This document shows positions 1-5,579 of a stretch of DNA of 6,419 nt, in pieces (the first letter of the stretch is position 1; each line of letters begins with the position of its first letter). The position numbers were made by a program, and so were the translations under genes. The notes beneath the pieces are model-generated. The model was not told the origin of the DNA, ran no database searches, and saw only the letters and a program-made list of their open reading frames with translations. The stretch comes from Gammaproteobacteria bacterium (lineage in GTDB: Bacteria > Pseudomonadota > Gammaproteobacteria > GCA-001735895): positions 1 through 6,419 of the forward strand of contig JAOTUD010000175.1 of assembly GCA_029864065.1 (NCBI GenBank), given 5' to 3'.

Positions 1-783
1 GTATTGCTGCTGTTCGCGGCAACCGGAATCGTGACCATCCTCGGTCTCGTGCAAAAGGTTTCGATCGACAGGAAATACCTGAACGCGCTGTTCGCCGCGC
101 TCGTTCTCGAGCTGGTTGCGGCGGTGCTTTACCTGTTTTCCAACACCAATTTCTTTGGCCCGCAGTCGGACGACGACGTGCTCGTGGTGCCGCGTTCGGA
201 ATTACCCACGGCGCAGCGCGACCTGTCCACGAGGGAAATCGTCGCGTCTTTGAATGCCGTTGCGGCGAACCGCAACGCGCTCGCGCAAATGGAGCGTGAA
301 CTCGAATCGCTGAAAGACACGATGGCCGTGCAGGTTCCGCCCTACGACGACGTTACCCTCGCGCTCGATGCGAGGATTCGCGAAATCGCCGGGCTGCGGG
401 GCAGTCTCGAGGCGCTGCGCGCCGAGCGGGCCGGATTCCAGAAAATGCGCAAGAACTTCCTGGTGCGCATGGCGGATTTGAACGCGAGGATCTCCGAGCT
501 CGGCGGCACCGTCAATTTCAACTGGCAGCCGGGGGAAAAGCGCGAGATTGCGGCGATGTTGCAGTCAGCATTCAAGCAGATCGGGTTCATGCCCGACGAC
601 GAACAGCCCGGCGATGACCCGGGCCGGGCATTGCGCTTGCTGGTCGACTACCAGCGAGCGAAGAATTTCGGCACCACCGGCTTTCTCACCAGCCAGGTGG
701 TCGCGTTGATCATCCTCGATTACCTGTCACCGGTTTCGTCGAACGGGAGCGGCTACGCCAATAGCAGCAATACCGAGCGCTAG
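1..783 (+). CDS. Membrane-anchored coiled-coil protein with a possible peptidoglycan-binding-like C-terminus (5' partial)
   Basis: The reading frame is open at the left edge, so the true start may lie outside; the first possible start inside is a TTG at 4, and residues are counted from there. Two hydrophobic segments (about 2-17 and 25-46) look like membrane helices separated by a short KVSIDRKY loop. An acidic linker follows, then charged heptad-like stretches (about 84-108 and 118-166) that should form a coiled coil. The last folded part (about 180-241) has a helix ending in LLVDYQRAKNFG and then a TTGFLTSQVVALI segment. That spacing resembles peptidoglycan_binding_1 repeats (YQ..NGL..TG..G..T..AL), but the match is by eye and weak. 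The tail is Ser/Asn-rich. I recognise no named family. A role as an envelope or scaffold protein facing the periplasm is inference. It ends three bases from the convergent DUF302 gene, and nothing upstream is visible to define an operon. Confidence 0.75.
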   Translation, partial: VLLLFAATGIVTILGLVQKVSIDRKYLNALFAALVLELVAAVLYLFSNTNFFGPQSDDDVLVVPRSELPTAQRDLSTREIVASLNAVAANRNALAQMERELESLKDTMAVQVPPYDDVTLALDARIREIAGLRGSLEALRAERAGFQKMRKNFLVRMADLNARISELGGTVNFNWQPGEKREIAAMLQSAFKQIGFMPDDEQPGDDPGRALRLLVDYQRAKNFGTTGFLTSQVVALIILDYLSPVSSNGSGYANSSNTER

Positions 784-788
784 GCGCT
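776..788. other. Short perfect hairpin at a convergent gene junction
   Basis: AGCGC (776-780), a three-base loop TAG (781-783) and GCGCT (784-788) form a 5-bp perfect stem. The loop is the stop codon of the + strand gene. The right arm overlaps the stop codon of the - strand gene (CTA at 787-789). CCG (773-775) and CGG (792-794) could extend the stem past a 3-base bulge. Neither strand has a U-run after the stem, so it is not a canonical intrinsic terminator. It could still shield the 3' ends of both transcripts; that part is inference. Confidence 0.4.
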
Positions 789-1242
789 ATTCGGCTGCGC
801 TCGCCGCCCTGGCGAAATTGCCGAGCGCCGTGGCCACCTTGTCCAGCACCGCGTCGCAGCCCCGGGTATCGTGGCGCAGCGCAAGGAATTGAGGGTCGTT
901 GTAGGAAAACCAGACCTGGCCGGCCGGGTCCTCCCAGATCAGCGCTTTTTGCGGTAAATCGATGGCGATGCTGTGGCTGCATTGCATCAGCGGTGTGCCG
1001 ACTTTCGGGTTGCCGAAAATTACCAGTTCGGTCGGTCGTAATTCCTTGCCGATGCTGGCCGCGCCGGCGGCGTGGTCGATGCGGATAAATACTTTCATAC
1101 CCTTGCTCGCGAGGATCTTTTCGAGGCGGTCGGCGGTGGCCGCGACCGAGTGGGCGCTTTTAACGCTGATCATGCCTTCGCCGGCGGCGAGGGCAGGGCC
1201 GATCAGGCCGGCAAGCGCGAGCGCCAGGATAAATTTACGCAT
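787..1242 (-). CDS. Secreted DUF302-domain protein
   Basis: The product is 151 residues. An N-terminal signal peptide (residues 1-19 or 20, basic MRK then a Leu/Ala-rich core ending ALA-A) implies export to the periplasm. The rest matches the DUF302 family closely: SVAATADRLEKILASKGMKVF near residues 32-52, a conserved His (57), then RPTELVIFGNPKVGTPLM (69-86), the IDLPQKALIWED block (94-105) and the W.SYNDPQFLALRH segment (111-123). The biochemical function of this small dimeric fold is not established. Two cysteines (88 and 129) could form a disulfide after export. The frame stays open up to 1497, but I chose the ATG at 1242 because it has a strong GGAGG eight bases upstream and begins the signal peptide. 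The beta-barrel gene ends 88 bp upstream on the same strand, so read-through is possible besides the gene's own promoter. Confidence 0.9.
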   Translation of the reverse strand: MRKFILALALAGLIGPALAAGEGMISVKSAHSVAATADRLEKILASKGMKVFIRIDHAAGAASIGKELRPTELVIFGNPKVGTPLMQCSHSIAIDLPQKALIWEDPAGQVWFSYNDPQFLALRHDTRGCDAVLDKVATALGNFARAASAAE

Positions 1243-1250
1243 TGTTGTGT

Positions 1251-1255
1251 CCTCC
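1251..1255 (-). promoter_or_regulatory. Ribosome binding site of the DUF302 gene
   Basis: On the - strand the sequence reads GGAGG, then eight bases (ACACAACA), then ATG at 1242-1240. This near-consensus Shine-Dalgarno site fixes the start of the DUF302 gene and rules out the longer open frame that runs into the neighbouring gene. Confidence 0.85.
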
Positions 1256-1284
1256 GTGGTCAGAACAGGTCGGATGTGCCCTGC

Positions 1285-1312
1285 ATTATCCGGGTAACAC
1301 GTTTCGAAGCAA
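1285..1312 (-). promoter_or_regulatory. Candidate sigma-70-type promoter for the DUF302 gene
   Basis: On the - strand a -35-like TTGCTT (1312-1307) is followed by a 16-base spacer and a -10-like GATAAT (1290-1285, five of six bases match TATAAT). Transcription would begin near 1278, leaving a leader of roughly 35 nt with the GGAGG site in it. The -35 box is weak (three of six), so the call rests mainly on the -10 box and its position. Confidence 0.45.
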
Positions 1313-1330
1313 TCCCGGCGGCCCCGGAAC

Positions 1331-1915
1331 TCATTCGATATACACCGTTCCGCCGAGGGTGAATACCGTGATAAACGAGCCGCCGGGGATGAAATCGTCG
1401 CCCAGTTCGTTGAGGCGCTCGAACTCGAAGCGAAAATCGTACTTGTCGTCGAACAGGAAAGCGAATCCCGCGCCGTAGGTAAAATCGGCACCGTCATCCT
1501 GGCTGGTGGTGACGGTGGTGTCGAGGCGCTTGTACTTGGTGTCCCACAGCATGTAGCCGGCCTTGCCGTAGAAGTAACCCGGGCCGACCGGGATGATGCC
1601 GTGTATCGACAGGTTTACACCTTCGGATTCGGCGGTCGTGGAAAAGGTCGGTTTGTCGTCGCGTATTTTGCCGAGGTCCTGGAACGAAATCTCTACGCCC
1701 AAATTTTCATGGAGGCGTTTACCGGCGTACATCTTGAACGAGGTGTCGCCGCCGTCGCAGTTGTAACCATAGTAGTCGCAGTCTTCGTCGGACCCCGGAA
1801 ACCCGAGCCCGAAGCCGAAGTAGAGCGGGTTGTCATCCTGTTGTACTGCCTGTGCAGCTGGCATCAGCAATAGCAGGACGCCGGTCAGAATACCGGCACT
1901 GGTCTTTGCGTTCAT
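1331..1915 (-). CDS. Small outer-membrane beta-barrel protein
   Basis: The product is 194 residues. A signal peptide (1-23, Leu-rich core LLLL, cleavage after AQA) directs it to the periplasm. The mature part is a series of alternating aromatic/hydrophobic and polar strands rich in Gly and Tyr: LYFGFGLGF (31-39), FKMYAGKRL (60-68), LGVEISFQDLG (72-82), VNLSIHGIIPV (100-110), YFYGKAGYMLW (114-124), FTYGAGFAFLF (145-155), YDFRFEFERL (159-168) and FITVFTLGGTVYI (181-193). The pattern and size fit an 8-stranded OmpA/OmpW-like barrel (OMP_b-brl type). Two cysteines in an acidic, Tyr-rich stretch (46 and 53) could form a disulfide in the first extracellular loop. The last residue is Glu rather than the usual aromatic, although Tyr sits at the third position from the end. 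A GAGGA site seven bases before the ATG supports the start. The substrate or role is unknown. Confidence 0.85.
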   Translation of the reverse strand: MNAKTSAGILTGVLLLLMPAAQAVQQDDNPLYFGFGLGFPGSDEDCDYYGYNCDGGDTSFKMYAGKRLHENLGVEISFQDLGKIRDDKPTFSTTAESEGVNLSIHGIIPVGPGYFYGKAGYMLWDTKYKRLDTTVTTSQDDGADFTYGAGFAFLFDDKYDFRFEFERLNELGDDFIPGGSFITVFTLGGTVYIE

Positions 1916-1955
1916 TTCACTATCCTCGAATACAACTTCGACAATCTGCAGTTGA

Positions 1956-1984
1956 ATTACGGTTTATGCAAGCCGTTATTGCAA
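1956..1984 (-). promoter_or_regulatory. Candidate sigma-70-type promoter for the beta-barrel gene
   Basis: On the - strand TTGCAA (1984-1979, four of six against TTGACA) is followed by exactly 17 bases and CGTAAT (1961-1956, four of six against TATAAT). Transcription would begin near 1949, giving a leader of about 34 nt that contains the GAGGA site (1923-1927). Box strength is moderate and the spacing is ideal. Confidence 0.4.
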
Positions 1985-2021
1985 GGTGCAAATATTCAAG
2001 CCTCATGGTTACGTTAATCGG

Positions 2022-2051
2022 AACTTTTAGCGTCGGTTTTCGCTTTAAGTT
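2022..2051. other. Interrupted inverted repeat between the amidotransferase and beta-barrel genes
   Basis: Arms AACTT (2022-2026) and AAGTT (2047-2051) enclose a symmetrical TT/TT internal loop, then AGCG (2029-2032) and CGCT (2041-2044) around an 8-base loop. It lies about 75 bases past the stop of the amidotransferase gene on the - strand. No U-run follows on that strand, so it is at best a weak terminator or a processing hairpin. The rest of the 1916-2124 gap shows only the promoter called above and no convincing gene. Confidence 0.25.
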
Positions 2052-2124
2052 CTATTTTCGCCCATGGTTTGTTCCGTTTGGGTGACGAGAATCAACAAGT
2101 AAGGGAATAAACGACTGGTTGTTG

Positions 2125-2865
2125 TCAGTGGCGGTAGCGTTCGACGAAACGGCGCAGTATTTCCCGTGCGTAGGGCGTGTCGTGCCGGTTGACCGCGACG
2201 ATCAACTCGTCCGCTTCTTCCGGCGGGAAATAGCCGTGGTGCTTGTAGGCGTGGATCCTGACGGTAAAGCCCTCGCCGTCGCCCTCGGGATGAAACTGCG
2301 TCGCGTAGACGTTTTCTCCGACGCGAAACATTTGCACCGGGCAGGCGTCGCCGGTCAACAGGAGTTGCGCGCCTGCCGGAACCGCGTCGCAGGCTTCCTT
2401 GTGCCCGCACAGCACGTCGATCTGCGCGGGAAAATCCGCGAGCAGCGGATCCTGCCGGCCGGCGTCGGTCAGCCGGACCCTGGCGCCCCCGACCGGTTCG
2501 GCGTATTTACGTGAAATCGGGGTATCGAGGTACGATCCGAGCAAACCGCAGCCCGAACAGGCGCCCAGGAACGGGAAGTCCCCGTCGACGATGTCATCGA
2601 AAAGCTCCCTGAAATCGGCCTCGATCCTGAGCTGGATCTCGCTCTTCTGGTCTTGCGGCGTGCTGATGTCGAACGGGCTGCCGCCGACGATGACGCCGGC
2701 GTAGTCATCGAGCGAGAGCCCGGGAATCCCGCTCTTTTCGATACGGACGCGCCGGGTCTCGCTGGCGTCGAGGCCGCCGTATTTCAGGATCGCCTCGAAT
2801 TCGTTGTTCGACGTGTCGTCTTCCGGGCGCAACTGCAATATCAGGAATGGCTTGGCAACATTCAT
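2125..2865 (-). CDS. Stand-alone class I glutamine amidotransferase (GMP-synthase-like GATase fold)
   Basis: The product is 246 residues, one complete class I glutamine amidotransferase domain. The nucleophile is Cys103 in LGACSGCGLLG, and the other triad members are His192 and Glu194 in ATQFHPEG. The oxyanion-side GVIVGGSPFD (57-66) and the ACPVQMFRVGENVYATQ block (174-190) are also typical. The usual GxCxGxQ motif has Gly in place of Gln here. As I remember it, a widespread GACxGxG subfamily also carries the LCGHKEAC stretch seen at 152-159, so I read this as subfamily character, not damage. Such domains release ammonia from glutamine, or act as gamma-glutamyl hydrolases, but no synthetase partner lies in the window and the substrate is unknown. 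No signal peptide is seen, so it should be cytoplasmic. The ATG at 2865 has only a weak GGAT upstream. The gene follows the kinase gene at 207 bp. Confidence 0.9.
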   Translation of the reverse strand: MNVAKPFLILQLRPEDDTSNNEFEAILKYGGLDASETRRVRIEKSGIPGLSLDDYAGVIVGGSPFDISTPQDQKSEIQLRIEADFRELFDDIVDGDFPFLGACSGCGLLGSYLDTPISRKYAEPVGGARVRLTDAGRQDPLLADFPAQIDVLCGHKEACDAVPAGAQLLLTGDACPVQMFRVGENVYATQFHPEGDGEGFTVRIHAYKHHGYFPPEEADELIVAVNRHDTPYAREILRRFVERYRH

Positions 2866-2886
2866 CGGGTTATCCGGCTCGATCCG

Positions 2887-2903
2887 GGCTGGTTTGAGCA
2901 GCC
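2887..2903. other. Second hairpin overlapping the dyad in the amidotransferase leader
   Basis: GGCTG (2887-2891) and CAGCC (2899-2903) form a 5-bp stem with a 7-base loop. Its right arm shares CC (2902-2903) with the neighbouring dyad, so the two cannot form together. It would lie at the very 5' end of the predicted amidotransferase transcript. Confidence 0.2.
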
Positions 2904-2917
2904 TGTATTAGAACAGG
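2902..2917. promoter_or_regulatory. Perfect dyad around the -10 box, possible operator
   Basis: CCTGT (2902-2906) and ACAGG (2913-2917) are perfect inverted repeats six bases apart, with the candidate -10 hexamer as the spacer. A repressor bound here would block RNA polymerase. No regulator gene for it lies in the window, so the operator reading is inference. Confidence 0.3.
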
Positions 2918-2935
2918 ATTCGACCCCGATGTGGA
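2907..2935 (-). promoter_or_regulatory. Candidate promoter of the amidotransferase gene
   Basis: On the - strand TCCACA (2935-2930, four of six against TTGACA), a 17-base spacer, and TCTAAT (2912-2907, five of six against TATAAT). Transcription would start near 2900, leaving about 35 nt before the ATG at 2865. The -10 box is the exact centre of the inverted repeat at 2902-2917. Confidence 0.45.
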
Positions 2936-3072
2936 AGCGGCAACGGGTAATTACACCATCGATGTGCAATTCCGAGACGCGCTTGTAGCCTGCGGCAACA
3001 ATCGTTGAACGCGTCTTTCTGTCGGCTGTGCGTGTAGCGGCGCATCGATAAGGTTCGGGCGCGTTGCGGGCC

Positions 3073-5403
3073 CTAGGCGAGGTTGTGGCGGACCTTGATG
3101 AAACTCGGCTCGTCGTGCAGCCACCGATCGAGCACGTCGGCGAGCTCGTGCTTGCGGTAGGGCTTGGTGATCACCTCGTCCATGCCGCACAGGTGGCATC
3201 TCTCACGGTCCTTTTCCGACGCGTTGGCGGTCAACGCGATGATCGGGATCCTGCCGTTGCCGGCTTCTTCTTCGCGCATCTTCATCGTGGCGTCGTAGCC
3301 GTCCAGGTTGGGCATCAGGCAATCCATCAGGATCAGGTCGTAATGCTTGTCGCGCCAAAGCTTCAATGCCTCGAGGCCGTCTTCGGCGATATCGGCCTGG
3401 TAGCCCATCTTCGACAGCAGCAGCGACGCGAATTTCTGGTTGGCGAGGTTGTCCTCGACCAGCAGGATGGTGCCCCGCGTCGCCTGCGACAGCGTGAAAT
3501 CGGTGGCATCCTCGTCGAACTGGCTCACGGTCGACTCGTCGCTGTTCTGTTGCATCGAGGTATTGAGTGCGTAGTACAGCTGGTGATTGGTAAAAGGCTT
3601 TTGCATGATCGTGGTGTGGCCATGCAGGTTGCGGGTCTGCTTGCGGAACCTGCCTGAATCCTCGTCGCCGTTGCCCAGCAACAGCCACGAGACCGGCTGG
3701 CTCAACGAACCGTCGCTGAATTCCCGCCAGTTCTGCCGCGAGTCGAGAATCGCCTCCTGGCTGACGATGACGATTTGCGGTGCGCCGCCGTGTTCCTGGC
3801 TCACCTGTAACCGCGCCTTGATTTCGCGGGCGCTCCACACCACCGCGGCCTCGACGTCGATCCTGGCGAGCCGGTCGATGATCAGGTCGCGATATATCTC
3901 GTTCGGCTCCATCAGCATGACGTGTCTTATCGCCGTGTTCGGCGCCGGTATTTCATCGGCCTGGTCGGCGAGCTTGAGCTGGAAATCCACCGAAAACACC
4001 GAACCCTTGTCAGGCGCCGAGTCGACTTCGATGTGGCCGCCCATCAGCGTCACCAGTTCGCGCGTGATCGTCAAGCCGAGACCGGTGCCGCCGTACTTGC
4101 GCGTGGTCGAGCTGTCGGCCTGGGTAAACGAACGGAACAGGGTCTGTATCTTGTGCGGTTCGATGCCGATACCCGTATCCTCGACGTGAATCGCGATATT
4201 CGCGTCGCGTCGATCGTCGACCTCGACCGAAATCGACAACTGGATGAATCCCTGCTCGGTAAACTTGACGGCGTTGCCGATCAGGTTGAAGAAAATCTGA
4301 CGGATGCGCGCCGGATCGCCGACGAAATTGCGCGGTAGATCCGGCGCGTAATCGAGAATTATCTGCAGCTTGCTGCTCTGGCAGCGCGGCGCCAGCAATG
4401 CCATGACGTCATAGGCGGACTGTTCGAGGTTGAACGGTATCCGCTCGAGCCCTACCTTGCCGGCCTCCAGCCTCGAAAAATCGAGAATGTCGTTGATGAT
4501 CGTCAGCAGCGATTCGCTGGAATCGACGATGATCTTGACGTATTCCTTTTGCTTGCTGTTCAGGTTGGTGCCGGACAGTAGTTCGCTCATACCGAGCACG
4601 CCGTTCATCGGGGTGCGCAGTTCGTGGGTCATCGTGGCGAGAAACTGGCTCTTGGCCTCGTTTGCCGATTCGGCCTTCTTGCGCGCGGAATCGAACTGCT
4701 GCCGCGTCGACCTGAGCTCGGAGACCATGTCCTGCAATTTCGTTATCGCATCCCGGATCTTGTTTTCCAGCGGCTTGAAAATAACGAAGACTTCGACAAG
4801 CAGCAGGAGCAGGGTGCCGAACCAGATCAGCTGCTCGAGGTTTTCGATGCGGAATATCGCGTTGCGGCTGATTCTCTCGTATTCCTCGACCGCGGCATCC
4901 AGCATCGGTTCGAGCACATAGGGTCCGTAGGTGGTCAGGTAGACGTATTCGTAGGAATCGGTGCCGAGGGAACCGAATTTGCTGCGGTAAATCTCGCCGG
5001 CGATACCGAGGTAGCGTTCGATGGCCGCATCGAGCCCGACCGACTCGTCGAAGTAGAGCGAGCGCAGGGTCTCGTTGGTAACAAAGGGGATTCCTTTTTC
5101 GGGCGAGCCGTGCATCAGCAGCACGTGCGCCTTTTTCATTTTCTCGATGCTGCGACCCACCTGGGATTTCGCCGTGGCAAAATTGGCCTCGTCGTCGGTT
5201 GTCGCCATCAGCAGGCTGAAATAGGCGATCCGGTTCGCCAGGCCGGACTGGTGCCCCGCCAGGTTGATCAGCTCGGCGAAGTTGCGCTGCTCCGAGATCA
5301 CCCGGTGCATCGCCAGGTAAGATCCTGTCACCAGCAGCGCAATCAGGCCAAGTGCGAGGATATACCTGATTCTGATCTGCCTGACCGCTTTTACGTATTC
5401 CAT
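3073..5403 (-). CDS. Hybrid sensor histidine kinase with a PilJ-type sensor and two receiver domains
   Basis: The 776-residue inner-membrane kinase has TM1 (about 12-32), a periplasmic helical PilJ/type IV pili chemotaxis N-terminal-like sensor (about 35-190, with LINLAGHQSGLANR at 45-58), and TM2 (about 192-209) leading into FKPLENKI. A coiled coil (about 212-250) precedes HisKA with the phospho-acceptor His260 in ATMTHELRTPMNG. HATPase_c has the N box (Asn373, Asn377), the DTGIG box (409-413), FRSFTQAD and GGTGLGL (438-444). The first receiver-like domain (about 493-613) has no Asp at its phosphorylation site (IVIVSQE) but keeps the KPF lysine (602). The second (about 644-762) is intact: Glu650/Asp651, Asp694 in ILMDCLMP, Thr725 and Lys747 in TKPY. 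There is no Hpt domain. An in-frame TAA six bases upstream (5407-5409) rules out an earlier start; the Shine-Dalgarno site is weak. No partner regulator is nearby and the signal is unknown. Confidence 0.95.
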   Translation of the reverse strand: MEYVKAVRQIRIRYILALGLIALLVTGSYLAMHRVISEQRNFAELINLAGHQSGLANRIAYFSLLMATTDDEANFATAKSQVGRSIEKMKKAHVLLMHGSPEKGIPFVTNETLRSLYFDESVGLDAAIERYLGIAGEIYRSKFGSLGTDSYEYVYLTTYGPYVLEPMLDAAVEEYERISRNAIFRIENLEQLIWFGTLLLLLVEVFVIFKPLENKIRDAITKLQDMVSELRSTRQQFDSARKKAESANEAKSQFLATMTHELRTPMNGVLGMSELLSGTNLNSKQKEYVKIIVDSSESLLTIINDILDFSRLEAGKVGLERIPFNLEQSAYDVMALLAPRCQSSKLQIILDYAPDLPRNFVGDPARIRQIFFNLIGNAVKFTEQGFIQLSISVEVDDRRDANIAIHVEDTGIGIEPHKIQTLFRSFTQADSSTTRKYGGTGLGLTITRELVTLMGGHIEVDSAPDKGSVFSVDFQLKLADQADEIPAPNTAIRHVMLMEPNEIYRDLIIDRLARIDVEAAVVWSAREIKARLQVSQEHGGAPQIVIVSQEAILDSRQNWREFSDGSLSQPVSWLLLGNGDEDSGRFRKQTRNLHGHTTIMQKPFTNHQLYYALNTSMQQNSDESTVSQFDEDATDFTLSQATRGTILLVEDNLANQKFASLLLSKMGYQADIAEDGLEALKLWRDKHYDLILMDCLMPNLDGYDATMKMREEEAGNGRIPIIALTANASEKDRERCHLCGMDEVITKPYRKHELADVLDRWLHDEPSFIKVRHNLA

Positions 5404-5579
5404 GACTTACCGAAAATAAATAAGGATTCGAAGCCTGGCACGATTCCCAGAGACACCAGGTTTACCTGTGGGTTATCGGCCGTCTGCGGGATTTATTTAC
5501 CGCGATTTTTGACAATTTTCGAACCTGGGCGGCATTTGCAAAAAGACGCCGTGCAATCATTCTGCTAAGGTGCGTGGCG
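5404..5579. other. Divergent intergenic region between the kinase and ABC exporter genes
   Basis: This gap must hold the promoters of both divergent genes. It contains a perfect TTGACA on the + strand (5509-5514) but no good -10 at 16-18 bases (GCATTT is the best placed). The same bases read TTGTCA on the other strand, so the two promoters may overlap. A 12-bp palindrome, CAGGT-TT-ACCTG (5457-5468), lies between that box and the kinase start and could be an operator. AT-rich stretches occur at 5410-5423 and 5491-5520. I see no small gene in it. Confidence 0.4.
5566..5570 (+). promoter_or_regulatory. Ribosome binding site that decides the ABC exporter start
   Basis: TAAGG lies nine bases before the TTG at 5580 and twelve before the TTG at 5583. 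It is only three bases before the GTG at 5574, which is too close. No ATG exists in frame until 5676, which would cut into the conserved N-terminal helix, so a TTG start is the best reading. Confidence 0.45.

Noticed and set aside
1243..1497. N-terminal extension of the DUF302 gene to 1497
   Set aside because: It would overlap the end of the beta-barrel gene and bury the signal peptide inside the protein. The GGAGG site points to the ATG at 1242.
2902..2917. LexA (SOS) box
   Set aside because: The half-sites CTGT and ACAG are present, but CTG and CAG are eight bases apart, not the ten required by the proteobacterial LexA consensus.
2916..2927. tRNA T-arm-like sequence (GGGGTCGAATCC on the - strand)
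   Set aside because: No matching acceptor stem, D-arm or anticodon arm surrounds it, so there is no tRNA cloverleaf.
3061..3072. Intrinsic terminator after the kinase gene
   Set aside because: The only stem is GGGC/GCCC around a 9-base GC-rich loop, with no U-run. It is not convincing.
3064..3657. + strand open frame (197 residues) over the receiver domain
   Set aside because: It is antisense to the intact receiver. Its Val/Leu/Gln/His-rich composition is typical of the reverse complement of GC-rich coding DNA.
4624..5568. Long + strand open frame (314 residues) across the kinase gene
   Set aside because: It is antisense to the well-supported sensor and TM2 region of the kinase and shows low-complexity shadow composition. 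No ribosome binding site or domain is visible.
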